DNA of 64,000 bases. Source: Hyphomicrobiaceae bacterium (lineage in GTDB: Bacteria > Pseudomonadota > Alphaproteobacteria > Rhizobiales > Hyphomicrobiaceae). The translations under genes and the position numbers were made by a program. The notes under the pieces were generated by a model, which saw only the letters and a program-made list of their open reading frames with translations, ran no database searches and was not told the DNA's origin. This document shows, in pieces, positions 37,239 through 45,837 of this stretch. The stretch's first letter is position 1, and each line of letters begins with the position of its first letter. The stretch covers positions 1-64,000 of the forward strand of contig JANXWC010000256.1 in the NCBI GenBank assembly GCA_025351355.1. Reading direction: 5' to 3'.

Positions 37239-37943
37239 TTAGATGCCGGCATTGAGTTTGGGGAGGGTCAGATAAACGGTCTGCTTGCCATCTCCCACAT
37301 CCCGGGTGAGCGAGCAGCCCAATTGGGCCGCGATGACGGCTAGTAGTCCGGGGCCCGCGACCACTCCCCCCTCACCGGCCGCCCCCTGGCCAAATTTGAG
37401 TTCAACAAAGGTAGCAAGTTTCGCCGATGTTACCAGCGCCACACCCTTGTACACGAGTTTGAGGCGAGCCTCCGCTGCGGTCCGCGCGGCGCTCATGTCA
37501 AGTTCAACTTCTCCTGCCGATTTGGCGATGTTCAGCAGCAGGTCAAGGATCAACTGTGTCAACCGCGCGCCGTCGGTGCGCACCTCAATCGGCATGCCAT
37601 AGGTCAAAATGCGTACACCACAACCCGTGCCCATCGCTTTAAAGGCGACAACCGCTTTATCGACCACCGCGCCGAGATCGACCCGCTCAACTTTTTTTAT
37701 GAGTATTCCAGCCTCGACACGTGCGGTGGCGGACAGGCTGTCGAGCATCGATTGCAGGTTCAGCAGCGCCCTTTCCATCGTCCGCGCCGACTTCGCGCGC
37801 TGCTCCTGGTCCACGGTCATTTCCATCAGATGTGTCAGCAGCAACAGCGCCTGCAAAGGTTGCCGCAAGTCATGTCCGGCGCGCGCGTACGCGAGGCTCA
37901 CAGACGGGGAAAGGCTCTCAACAATCGGCCGCTCATCAGTCAT
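37239..37943 (-). CDS. Histidine kinase-like protein with degenerate ATPase domain
   Basis: A 234-residue soluble protein. It has a good phospho-acceptor box around His24 (GHDLRQPLQALLLL) and a long dimerisation helix pair, but the catalytic part is degenerate: LTQLILDLLLNIAKSAG replaces the N box, no DxGxG G1 motif is seen, and only GPGLLAVIAAQLG resembles G2. No sensor domain is present. It may be a phosphotransfer or phosphatase-like partner and not an autokinase; this is inference. The gene lies between the NarL-type regulator and the divergent cyclic-nucleotide-binding-like gene. Confidence 0.65.
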   Translation of the reverse strand: MTDERPIVESLSPSVSLAYARAGHDLRQPLQALLLLTHLMEMTVDQEQRAKSARTMERALLNLQSMLDSLSATARVEAGILIKKVERVDLGAVVDKAVVAFKAMGTGCGVRILTYGMPIEVRTDGARLTQLILDLLLNIAKSAGEVELDMSAARTAAEARLKLVYKGVALVTSAKLATFVELKFGQGAAGEGGVVAGPGLLAVIAAQLGCSLTRDVGDGKQTVYLTLPKLNAGI

Positions 37944-38352
37944 CCGCTCAACTCATAAGAGTTAGGTTAGAGCGCGTCCGCATGATCTTGCAAATTGGAC
38001 ATGGCGCCGTCATGAGCCTGCTCCATGAGTAAGGCTTTGTCATCCGCACTCGACTACTGCCGCTTGACAGTGGTCGTCCTTCCAGCTTTTCCACAGCTCT
38101 TTTTGACGGCATTAGTTAACCTATCGGAGGGAGCGTTTTTCGATCAGGGCACACAGCGAACTAGACAGCGAACTAAATGGTCTCGCCAGAATATCTGGAA
38201 TGCACCCCGCAGATGTCTCGTCACGCGCGGCGTGGCAGCGTGGCGAGCGGTCAGGTTCATCACCGGGCAGCTTCTACTCAGAAATTCGACAGTCAGAGGT
38301 GTCGGGTATCTTCGCTTAACTTAATCGAACTCTCCGCTTTGGGGGCTTATCA
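37944..38352. other. Divergent intergenic region
   Basis: A 409-base region between divergent genes. It has a partial palindrome near 37970-38010 (GCGCGTCC ... GGACATGGCGC) and short open frames lacking similarity or good ribosome-binding sites. It probably contains promoters on both sides, but no clear boxes were defined. Confidence 0.4.
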
Positions 38353-39024
38353 ATGTGCGAACTCGTATTGCGTACCGACCGCGCGTCCCAATCCACTTGG
38401 TCGCTGGATGTCGATAAAGCGACCGACGCGTCAGCCGTTCGGTTGCAAGAGTTGCTCCACAAGTTCCACATAGCGTCAATAAATCGCGAATTCGGGCAAC
38501 TGTCTGACTTGAGCGTTACCGCGGCTTTGGAGAAGGCAGCGGTTCGCATCGCAATTCCCGCCCACACGACGATTGTGTACGAGGGTGCACCCGCGCGCAG
38601 CTACTTTCTAATCGAATCCGGCGAAGTGCTCGCGCATCGCAAACACGGGCGGCAGGTCCGGTCGATGGTTCGTCGTCTCTCGGATGGCGACGTCTTTGGC
38701 TTCGATTTTGCGGGTACCGTCGGCGCCACCTGTGAAGCCATCACTCATACCGTAGCATTGAGCCTCGATCTGCATAAACTGCGCGAGCTGCAACGCGGCT
38801 CAGCACTTGTGAGGCGTATCATGGCAGCAGTTCACACCAGCGAACTTGAATTGGTGATGGCTAGTCTCGGCGTGCAACAACCCTTACATGCGGCCGTCAA
38901 CCAGTCGGCTCCGACAGAGGTCCAGTCGCAATGCGTTGCCGCCTTGCGCGCGGTCAAGGCATTTCACACCGACGAAAATGCGATCAGCGATTTTCCAATG
39001 GAGTGGCGCAAGTTTGGCTCATGA
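38353..39024 (+). CDS. Cyclic-nucleotide-binding-domain-like protein without HTH
   Basis: A 223-residue protein. The central part (about residues 45-145) resembles the beta-barrel effector domain of Crp/Fnr proteins: IPAHTTIVYEGAPARSYFLIESGEVLAHRK, then RRLSDGDVFGFDF. The usual phosphate-binding Arg-containing cassette is not clear. The dimerisation helix region may follow, but the C-terminal 70 residues show no winged HTH, so it is unlikely to bind DNA like Crp. It may sense a ligand and act through protein contacts. No family name could be given. Confidence 0.6.
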   Translation: MCELVLRTDRASQSTWSLDVDKATDASAVRLQELLHKFHIASINREFGQLSDLSVTAALEKAAVRIAIPAHTTIVYEGAPARSYFLIESGEVLAHRKHGRQVRSMVRRLSDGDVFGFDFAGTVGATCEAITHTVALSLDLHKLRELQRGSALVRRIMAAVHTSELELVMASLGVQQPLHAAVNQSAPTEVQSQCVAALRAVKAFHTDENAISDFPMEWRKFGS

Positions 39025-39143
39025 AACCCCGGATGTTCGGGGCTCAAAGCCACCCAACACCTTCTAAAACGTGCCATCGATCTCCTTTCTCAGTTACCTG
39101 AGGCGCATTCCCCTCCCCCCGACACCGTCGCCTCGGGACTTGG

Positions 39144-39180
39144 GGGCCTGTCGATACCCCCGAATCGGCAGGCCCTTTTC
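39144..39180 (+). terminator. Strong Rho-independent terminator or leader hairpin
   Basis: A 12-bp stem GGGCCTGTCGAT / ATCGGCAGGCCC (one G-U pair) with an 8-base loop is followed by TTTTCTCTTT. It lies 120 bases after the stop of the upstream gene at 39024 and 27 bases before the receiver gene at 39207. It therefore either ends the upstream transcript or acts as a leader attenuator for the receiver gene. Confidence 0.8.
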
Positions 39181-39206
39181 TCTTTGCACCCTTCGCAAAA
39201 ATTCGC

Positions 39207-39704
39207 ATGGAGGCTAATGTGACCCTGACAGTGACTGGCCTGACCGGAAATTTCGGTATTGAGAAACGAATGGAAAGTGCTCAGCGTATCGCGTCTGGGC
39301 GCTTCCGTATGCAAGGCAAACTCGAAGTGGCGCACGAAGTTCTCAAAGGCCGCACCGTTCTGCTCATCGAAGACTCCTGGCTGATCGCTCAGGGCTATAA
39401 ATCCATGTTGGAGCTTTCCGGCATGGAGGTTATCGGTCCTGCTGCCAACGTTGCCGATGCCGAGGAACTGCTGCTCTCGCACGTGCCGGAACTCGCGTTG
39501 GTCGATATCAATCTGCAAGGCAGCGACAGCTACGAGCTGATAGCCGCCTTGGTAGAACGCAACATTCCCGTCGTCATCATCTCCGGCAACGAGGTGTCAC
39601 CTGAAGTCGCTGCCAGTGTCGATTGCGTGCTGACCAAGCCGATTGGTGGCGCCACCCTGATGTCGACGCTTCGCCGCGTCGCAGCCGCACGCGATTTCAA
39701 ATAA
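39207..39704 (+). CDS. Single-domain response regulator
   Basis: A 165-residue receiver with no output domain. After about 47 variable residues the domain begins VLLIEDSWLIAQGY (acidic pair at 55-56); the phospho-acceptor is Asp100 (LALVDINLQG), followed by VIISG and the lysine of LTKPIGG. This type, with a GPAANVADAEELL helix, is commonly encoded near HWE kinases. The start could be ATG 39207, or GTG 39219, which has a GGAGG site 5-6 bases upstream. It is convergent with the HWE kinase gene across 34 bases, suggesting a cognate pair. Confidence 0.85.
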   Translation: MEANVTLTVTGLTGNFGIEKRMESAQRIASGRFRMQGKLEVAHEVLKGRTVLLIEDSWLIAQGYKSMLELSGMEVIGPAANVADAEELLLSHVPELALVDINLQGSDSYELIAALVERNIPVVIISGNEVSPEVAASVDCVLTKPIGGATLMSTLRRVAAARDFK

Positions 39705-39738
39705 CGCCGCAGTTTGTTTGATCGTACGCTTTACATTC

Positions 39739-42369
39739 TTAGTTGAGCAGCACGAAACGATTTGGGATTTCGAGGCGGCAATACGCCCCGCTTTCCCGGA
39801 CCTCAAACGCACTCGTGCTGCCCTTCAATTCATAAGGAACGAGTTCTCGGATCACACTGGTGCCATACCCGGGCTTGACCGGCAGCGAAATGACCGGACC
39901 ACCCGCTTCCTCCCACTCGATCACTAGCGAGCGCGGCTGCCCGGGGACTTTGGCCTCCAGTCGCCAACAGACGCGCACTTGCCCTTGTGGGTTCTTCAGC
40001 GCGCCGTACTTGGACGCATTCATTGCGAGCTCAAACACCGCCATCGCCACGGCTTGCGACGCCGACGGCTTGAGCACGATTTTCGGTCCGTCGAGTTGCA
40101 TGTTGCGATCGTCGCAATATGGTTTCAGCGCATCGCCGATGATGTCGCCAAGCCCCACACCGGTCCAACCCGCTTTGCTCAACCGCGAGTGGGTATTGGC
40201 CATCGACATCAGCCGGCTCTCTAGCGCACTCCTGAATTCATCGATCGACGTACTCTGTCCTCGCGACCGTTCCATGACCAGCTGCATGCTTTCCAGTGAA
40301 TTTTTGACGCGATGATCGAGTTCACGGATTAGGATTTGCTGCCGTTCCTCGGCTGCTTTTCGCTCGGTGATGTCCAGGATCACACCGAGACCGTCATATG
40401 TTTCACGGGGGTTCGTCAGCACATGGCCGCGCACCAGCATCCATCGCACACTGCCGTCGGGACGCAGCACCCGAAACTCTAAGTCTACGTCTTTTCGATT
40501 GGCGATCGCGTCGGCAATCACACGCCGGCGCTTAAGTATGTCATGCGGATGCACAACCGCTTCGACGCTGTCGACGGCGCCAGTCCATTTGGCCTTGTCC
40601 AGTCCCAGCAGTTCCAGCCCCTCGTCGGAATAGTTCAGTCTGTGGCTCGTCGCGTCAAAATGCCAGGTGCCCATGCGTCCTGCCGTACAGGCGACTTTCA
40701 TCAGGCGGAGCGTTTCGTTCAGCCGTTGTTCGTTCCGTTTGCGCTCGGTGATGTCGAGGTAGAACGAAACGACCGCGGGCTTGCCTTGCCATTCTGCCAG
40801 ATGCGCCATCGCCGAGATCCAGATTTCCGTCCCGTCGCGTTTAAATCCACGCCAGCCCGGATGCGGCGCCAATAGTTCGCCCCGAAATGCAGCCGCAGTT
40901 CGCGCCCTCAGCAGGGGTCGCTCGTTTTCCATGATGAAATCGTCGAACGTCGATTTTCCGATCATCTCTTCAGGTCGATCGTACCCGAAGATCCGCGCCA
41001 TCGCAGGGTTGGCGTAGACGATCTTTTCGTTTTGCTGCAAAATGATCCCTTGCAACGAGCCTTCCACGACGCTGCGATAGCGCGCCTCTGATCTAACCAA
41101 GTCCGCCTCTGCCTTCCGCCGTTCCGTGATGTCGACGCAGACGCCGACCACGCGGTCCGCCTCGTGTCCGTTTGGGCCATCGGTAAAATGAATGCGCCCG
41201 TTCCACGTCAACCAGCGCACTTCGCCGCCCGGTCTGACAAAACGGAAATCCATGCGCAGATATCCATCCCCCTGGGGATTCTGCGCCGCCCGGTAGAGTT
41301 CTCGCACCCGCGCCAGGTCGTCCCTGTGCACCCGTAAAAAAGCTTGCGACAGACTGACCACGTTGGCGCCGGGAATCCCAAGCATTGTCGTGAGTTCCGG
41401 CGAATAGTACGCCAGTCCGGTCTTGGCGTTGATGGCGAATGTACCGATGCCGGCAGCCTCGTTGGCCAAACGCAGGCGTTCTTCGTTTTCTTCGATGCGC
41501 TGCGTAGCCAACCGGGCCTGCGTCAGGTCATAAACCGCCACTGCGACAAAACCGACCCCAAGGCTACTGTGCGGCTCGGGTTCGAGCGAAATCGAAAATA
41601 CGCCGCGTTTACCATTCGGATCGACTTGTTCCTCTTCATAAGCCAGTCGCTCGCCTGCGAACGCTTGATCCAGTCGTCGCAAGGCCGCTTCAAGCCGGCT
41701 GGGATCGACAAAGTCCTGCACGCGCTTTCCGACCAGGTCTCCATTGCCCGTGAGCATCTTCGAATACGCTCGGTTCGCAAAAACGTAACGGCGGTCCCTG
41801 TCGACCAGCGCTAACCCCACACCGGAGTTTTCCGTGGCAACTTTGAGCAGATGCTGGCTGTGTTCCTGTTGCTCTTGTGCCACCTCATGGCGAGTTCCAT
41901 CGCCCGCGCCGGCATCGATGAATAGCACCAGCGCCAGCTTGCCGTGGCGATCGCTTGCGGCGACCGGGCGCACCTGCATGCATACGCGACGGGTCGCCGC
42001 GCCAAAGTCGATGCGCACAGGTTGGCAAAGGATCGTATCGCCATACTCGAAGGCGCGCCGCAATGCCTGGCTGACTTCGTCCCTCAGTTCGCCGCGAATA
42101 AGTTGCTCCAGTTCGCCAACCAGAGCCCCATTTACGGGGCGCAAATAAACCTGCGCCGCCTCGGCAATATGCACCACCTGGAGTTGTGCGTCGACCAGGA
42201 CGCCGGGTGGCGCCATGGCATCCAATATATCGCGATGCACGCGACTTGGTTCTTTGCGCAGCGATAAATGTTCATCACTGCCGGCCGCCGCAACCGGGTC
42301 CGTTCCTGCCGTTCCCGCGAGTAACCCGCTCGGGCTATGCTCAGTGTTCTCCATCGGCACATTTTTCAT
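39739..42369 (-). CDS. Multi-PAS HWE-family sensor histidine kinase
   Basis: An 876-residue soluble kinase. Five PAS-like regions are visible at about 47-150, 172-290, 295-418, 428-545 and 552-672, three ending with DITER PAC-like motifs. The first (GVLVDAQLQVVHIAEAAQVYLRP) resembles PAS domains of CheB/CheR fusion proteins. The HWE/HisKA_2 box is LDHRVKNSLESMQL with His686, and the ATPase has FELAMNASKYGAL (Asn784). It probably senses an intracellular or diffusible cue and phosphorylates the receiver at 39207. An in-frame ATG five codons later (42354) is an alternative start. Confidence 0.9.
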   Translation of the reverse strand: MKNVPMENTEHSPSGLLAGTAGTDPVAAAGSDEHLSLRKEPSRVHRDILDAMAPPGVLVDAQLQVVHIAEAAQVYLRPVNGALVGELEQLIRGELRDEVSQALRRAFEYGDTILCQPVRIDFGAATRRVCMQVRPVAASDRHGKLALVLFIDAGAGDGTRHEVAQEQQEHSQHLLKVATENSGVGLALVDRDRRYVFANRAYSKMLTGNGDLVGKRVQDFVDPSRLEAALRRLDQAFAGERLAYEEEQVDPNGKRGVFSISLEPEPHSSLGVGFVAVAVYDLTQARLATQRIEENEERLRLANEAAGIGTFAINAKTGLAYYSPELTTMLGIPGANVVSLSQAFLRVHRDDLARVRELYRAAQNPQGDGYLRMDFRFVRPGGEVRWLTWNGRIHFTDGPNGHEADRVVGVCVDITERRKAEADLVRSEARYRSVVEGSLQGIILQQNEKIVYANPAMARIFGYDRPEEMIGKSTFDDFIMENERPLLRARTAAAFRGELLAPHPGWRGFKRDGTEIWISAMAHLAEWQGKPAVVSFYLDITERKRNEQRLNETLRLMKVACTAGRMGTWHFDATSHRLNYSDEGLELLGLDKAKWTGAVDSVEAVVHPHDILKRRRVIADAIANRKDVDLEFRVLRPDGSVRWMLVRGHVLTNPRETYDGLGVILDITERKAAEERQQILIRELDHRVKNSLESMQLVMERSRGQSTSIDEFRSALESRLMSMANTHSRLSKAGWTGVGLGDIIGDALKPYCDDRNMQLDGPKIVLKPSASQAVAMAVFELAMNASKYGALKNPQGQVRVCWRLEAKVPGQPRSLVIEWEEAGGPVISLPVKPGYGTSVIRELVPYELKGSTSAFEVRESGAYCRLEIPNRFVLLN

Positions 42370-42876
42370 GCCTACATGCGAGAAGGCCTACGCTTTTATC
42401 GGTCGATACCGCAGGCTCGGCCTCTTCGCCCTCTGTTTTTTCAATGACTTAAAAAGCATTTCATGAAACCGGCTATCAGCATCCGAGTCGAAAGCCTAAT
42501 GAACTAAATAACTATCTCATAAGAATAGGTCGAGTATCGCCAATAATACTTCCGACCGCAATACTATTCTTACAATTCCCTCCAATTAGGGTCGAACCGC
42601 GATCGCGCACTCATGCGCCCCAGTATCGGGTCGCGCGGTCTGGCGTTGACGCGACCGTTAAGCCCCACTATAAGCCACCGAACTCCGGATCGGCTTCGGC
42701 TTGAGACGCGCGTCGGCATTTTAGTCCCGCGCGCGCGTCTACTACGATTACCGTACTATCGGCTGTTGATCCTCCGGCACCCGACGGTGGGCAATCTTGT
42801 CTATCGGGCAACCATTTTCCGCGACGCGGCCCGAAATGTGGCGTGTCTTGCGGGTGAACGCGACGGAGCATGTATC
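42370..42876. promoter_or_regulatory. Upstream region of rpmH with sigma-70-like promoter
   Basis: A 507-base region between the divergent HWE kinase and rpmH. The most convincing promoter is TTGACG at 42646-42651 with TATAAG at 42669-42674, a 17-base spacer, about 200 bases upstream of the rpmH start, implying a long 5' leader. The part between 42470 and 42590 is AT-rich and may hold the kinase promoter. No gene is seen; open frames in the leader are GC-rich and overlap the rpmH frame. Confidence 0.6.
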
Positions 42877-43011
42877 GTGAAACGCACCTACCAGCCCAGC
42901 AAGATCGTGCGCAAGCGCCGGCACGGTTTTCGCCATCGTATGTCGACCGTTGGTGGTCGTAACGTCTTGGCGCGCCGTCGTGCCAAGGGTCGCAAGCGTC
43001 TGTCGGCTTAA
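42877..43011 (+). CDS. rpmH: 50S ribosomal protein L34
   Basis: A 44-residue ribosomal protein of standard length with the classic start [18 protein letters not shown], and [19 protein letters not shown] at the end. The start is GTG 42877 with CGGAG 8 bases upstream; a long open frame from 42613 continues upstream, but conservation begins at the GTG. It is first in the rpmH-rnpA-yidC-engB block. Confidence 0.97.
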   Translation: MKRTYQPSKIVRKRRHGFRHRMSTVGGRNVLARRRAKGRKRLSA

Positions 43012-43076
43012 GCCGAAGCAAGTTACGTTCGGCGAACGCTGCGACTTATTAATATTTTGAACTGCGGAGACCCGCC

Positions 43077-43514
43077 ATGGCGTTGGATCCCGCTCACCGA
43101 CCCTATGGGCCCCGCTTGGCGACGATCCGTCGCCGCGCCGATTTTCTGCGCCTGCGCAACGGTAGTCGTTGGTCTGGCCCGGCGTTTGTGCTGGAAGGTA
43201 AGCCACGCCACGTGAGTTGCGATCAGCCACCGACCCCTTATTCCACCTCAACGCGGTTCGGTTTCACAATTACTAAAAAAATCGGTCTCGCACACGAACG
43301 CAATCGCATTCGTCGCCGCCTTTCGCATGCGCTCCGGCTGGTCAAAATTCCCACTCAACTGGCCACCTGGGATTGCGTGGTCGTTGCTCGGCGTCCCGCT
43401 TTGGACAGAGTGTTTGACGATCTGGTCCGCGATTTCGCCACGGCGGTTGCCCGTCTGGCGCGCGCACCTTCTACTCCCGTTCATTCAGTACAGCCGCCCG
43501 CTGCCGAGCCATAA
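43077..43514 (+). CDS. rnpA: Ribonuclease P protein component
   Basis: A 145-residue basic protein that assists the RNase P RNA in tRNA 5' maturation. The signature is present as FGFTITKKIGLAHERNRIRRRLSHALR, with the RNR box, and the N-terminal RRADFLRLRNGSRW is also typical. GGAG precedes the ATG at 43077. It has a slightly long, Pro/Ala-rich C-terminus. rnpA follows rpmH after 65 bases, as in nearly all bacteria. Confidence 0.95.
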   Translation: MALDPAHRPYGPRLATIRRRADFLRLRNGSRWSGPAFVLEGKPRHVSCDQPPTPYSTSTRFGFTITKKIGLAHERNRIRRRLSHALRLVKIPTQLATWDCVVVARRPALDRVFDDLVRDFATAVARLARAPSTPVHSVQPPAAEP

Positions 43515-43574
43515 CAGCGCATTCAAGTGCCGTGCTGCCGCACTGCTTGACGCGACGCTTACGTCCGTCCATGT

Positions 43575-43596
43575 GAGCCGTGCAGACGGCTCGTTT
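43575..43596 (+). terminator. Hairpin after rnpA
   Basis: A perfect 7-bp stem GAGCCGT/ACGGCTC with a GCAG loop at 43575-43592 is followed by GTTTAATTAA. The base sequence ATGTGAGCCGTGC is then repeated directly at 43601-43613. The T run is short, so it is at best a weak terminator or a processing site between rnpA and yidC. Confidence 0.4.
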
Positions 43597-43675
43597 AATT
43601 AATGTGAGCCGTGCCGCCAATACCGCCCATCTGCGAAAGTTTTCCGATTATGTCGCCGTCAGCCGCGAGCTTCCA

Positions 43676-45577
43676 ATGAACGATCCCGATTCACAAAAAA
43701 ACATGATCCTGGCGATCGTCCTGTCGTTGGCCGTCCTGCTCGGTTGGCAGTACCTGTTTGTCTGGCCGAAGGAGCAGGAGCGCCGCCGCCAGGCGCAAAC
43801 ACAGCAGACGACCGTGCCTTCGGCCCAGTCTTCGAATGGCACCACTTCGGCGCCGCCGGCTTCCGGTCAACCCGCGTCGGGCGCATTGCCATCGGTTGGC
43901 GGTACGGCCACCACGGGGCTGTCGCGCGCTGCCGCTTTGGCATTGTCTCCGCGCATTGCCATCGACACGCCGAGCCTGACCGGTTCGATCACCCTTAAAG
44001 GTGGCCGCATCGATGACCTCGTGCTGGCCAAATACCGGGAAACGACCGAGCCGAAGAGCCCGAATGTGGTTCTGCTTGAACCGGCCGGTGCGACCGAGAG
44101 CTACTTTGCCGAATTCGGCTGGGTCCCCGTCGCCGGCCAGACCATCGCCGTGCCGACCCGCGACAGCCTCTGGAGCGCGCAAGGTCAAGGCACTCTCACG
44201 CCAGCAACACCGGTGGTGCTGACCTTCGACAATGGCCAGGGCGCAGTCTTCCGCCGCACCATCTCGGTTGACGAGAAGTATATGTTCACCGTCAAGGATG
44301 AGGTCGACAACAAGGCGTCCGCTTCCATTGCGTTGCAGCCCTACGGCAAGATCTTTCGCCTCGGTACGCCTAAGACGTCTGGCTACGCGGTTCTGCATGA
44401 AGGCCTGATCGGCGTTCTCAGTTCCGACAGCAGCGTCGGGCTGCAAGAGATCAATTATGCCGATCTCGCCAAGGAAGCGACCAATCGCGAAAAAGAACGC
44501 AAGCCGGCGATCGGCGAGAAAAACTTTGCCGGCACCAAGGGCGGCTGGCTCGGCTTCACCGACAAATATTGGGCTACCGTGCTCGTGCCGCCGCAGAACG
44601 TCACCTATGACGCCCATCTGACCGGCTACAAGGCGGTCCCCGGCGTGCAGCAGGAAGGCTTCCAGACCGACTATCTGCTCGAGCCGATCACCATCGCCCC
44701 CGGCACGACGCAAGTCTCGGAGCAGCGCCTGTTCGCTGGCGCCAAGGAAGTCCGCACGGTCAACGCTTATGGCGAATTCGGCGGCGTCAAGCGCTTCGAC
44801 CTGATGATCGACTGGGGGTGGTCGCACTTCATCGCCAAGCCGATGTTCTGGCTGATTGAGCGGCTCTCTGCCTTGCTTGGCAACTTTGGCCTCGCCATTC
44901 TGGCCGTCACCGTGCTCGCCAAGGCCGCGTTCTTCCCGCTGGCCAACAAGAGCTACGAGTCTATGGCCAAGATGAAGAAGATGCAGCCCGAAATGGAGCG
45001 CATGAAAGAGCTCTATAAGGACGACCGCGAACGTCAGCAGAAGGAAATGATGAAGCTGTACTCGGAACACAAAATCAACCCGGCTTCGGGTTGCCTCCCG
45101 ATGCTGCTGCAGTTCCCGGTGTTCTTCGCGCTCTACAAGGTGCTGTTCGTCACCATCGACATGCGACAGGCGCCGTTCTACGGCTGGGTGAAAGATCTGT
45201 CGGCGCCCGACCCGTCGAACCTGTTCAACCTGTTCGGCTTGCTGCCATTCAATCCGACAACTGTGCCCTTGCTCGGTGAATACTTGCACATGGGTTTTTG
45301 GCCGATGGTCATGGGCGCCACGATGTGGATGACGATGCAGCTCAATCCGCAGCAAGCCGATCCCATGCAGCAGAAAATCTTCAACTGGATGCCGGTGTTG
45401 TTCACCTTCACCATGGCCGGATTTCCGGCGGGCCTCGTCATCTACTGGGCCTGGAGCAACGTGCTGTCCTTGGCCCAGCAGTACTACATCATGCAAAAGA
45501 ACGGCGCCGACATCCATCTCTGGAAGAACCTCGGCGTTGATAAGCTGATTGAGCGGTTCGCACCGAAGAAGACGTGA
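43676..45577 (+). CDS. yidC: Membrane protein insertase YidC
   Basis: A 633-residue Oxa1/YidC insertase of the Gram-negative type. It has an N-terminal membrane segment (MILAIVLSLAVLLGWQYLF), a Pro/Gln/Ser-rich stretch, a large periplasmic beta domain (about 90-370), and the conserved membrane core with FGLAILAVTVLAKAAFFPLANKSY, NPASGCLPMLLQFPVFFALYKVL and FTFTMAGFPAGLVIYWAWSN. The basic tail ends FAPKKT. ATG 43676 is the start because MNDPDSQKNMILAI is the conserved N-terminus. No yidD lies between rnpA and yidC. Confidence 0.97.
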   Translation: MNDPDSQKNMILAIVLSLAVLLGWQYLFVWPKEQERRRQAQTQQTTVPSAQSSNGTTSAPPASGQPASGALPSVGGTATTGLSRAAALALSPRIAIDTPSLTGSITLKGGRIDDLVLAKYRETTEPKSPNVVLLEPAGATESYFAEFGWVPVAGQTIAVPTRDSLWSAQGQGTLTPATPVVLTFDNGQGAVFRRTISVDEKYMFTVKDEVDNKASASIALQPYGKIFRLGTPKTSGYAVLHEGLIGVLSSDSSVGLQEINYADLAKEATNREKERKPAIGEKNFAGTKGGWLGFTDKYWATVLVPPQNVTYDAHLTGYKAVPGVQQEGFQTDYLLEPITIAPGTTQVSEQRLFAGAKEVRTVNAYGEFGGVKRFDLMIDWGWSHFIAKPMFWLIERLSALLGNFGLAILAVTVLAKAAFFPLANKSYESMAKMKKMQPEMERMKELYKDDRERQQKEMMKLYSEHKINPASGCLPMLLQFPVFFALYKVLFVTIDMRQAPFYGWVKDLSAPDPSNLFNLFGLLPFNPTTVPLLGEYLHMGFWPMVMGATMWMTMQLNPQQADPMQQKIFNWMPVLFTFTMAGFPAGLVIYWAWSNVLSLAQQYYIMQKNGADIHLWKNLGVDKLIERFAPKKT

Positions 45578-45590
45578 TGATCAATATGTA

Positions 45591-45672
45591 GGTTGGGTCA
45601 AGCGTTTCAGCGCGACCCAACAACCGAAAGTACGTCCGCAAGAACCTGGGTCTCGCCGCGCTTGACCCAACC
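45591..45672. repeat. Inverted repeat, GGTTGGGTCAAGCG type
   Basis: Perfect 14-bp outer arms GGTTGGGTCAAGCG (45591-45604) and CGCTTGACCCAACC (45659-45672) with an internal GCGCGACCCAAC half-site. A partial copy lies at 53031-53057. It directly follows the yidC stop codon. Confidence 0.85.
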
Positions 45673-45692
45673 AAGCATGCAATGGAATTGTG

Positions 45693-45816
45693 AAGGCCCC
45701 TCTTCCGGCCTTCGGCCACCTTCTCCCGCGAGGGAAAAGGCAACCCCTCGAAGCGCGAGGCTTTTGTCCTCTCCCCTTGGAGAGAGGATGCCCGAAGGGC
45801 AGGTGAGGGGGCCTTT
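45693..45816. repeat. Palindromic intergenic repeat, CCTTCTCCCC type
   Basis: The same type as 11024-11166: CCGGCCTTCGGCCACCTTCTC, the second CCTCTCCCC hairpin and ATGCCCGAAGGGCAGG, closed by outer arms AAGGCCCCTC / GAGGGGGCCTTT and then CTTTTT. The outer hairpin plus T run could act as a terminator between yidC and engB. Confidence 0.8.
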
Positions 45817-45837
45817 CTTTTTGATCGGCTTCACTCA

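Noticed and set aside
38025-38324. 99-codon plus-strand frame upstream of the cyclic-nucleotide-like gene
   Set aside because: No similarity, no ribosome-binding site, and it lies where divergent promoters are expected.
43691-45517. 608-codon minus-strand open frame
   Set aside because: It is the antisense of yidC, with a His/Arg/Glu-rich low-complexity translation typical of shadow frames.
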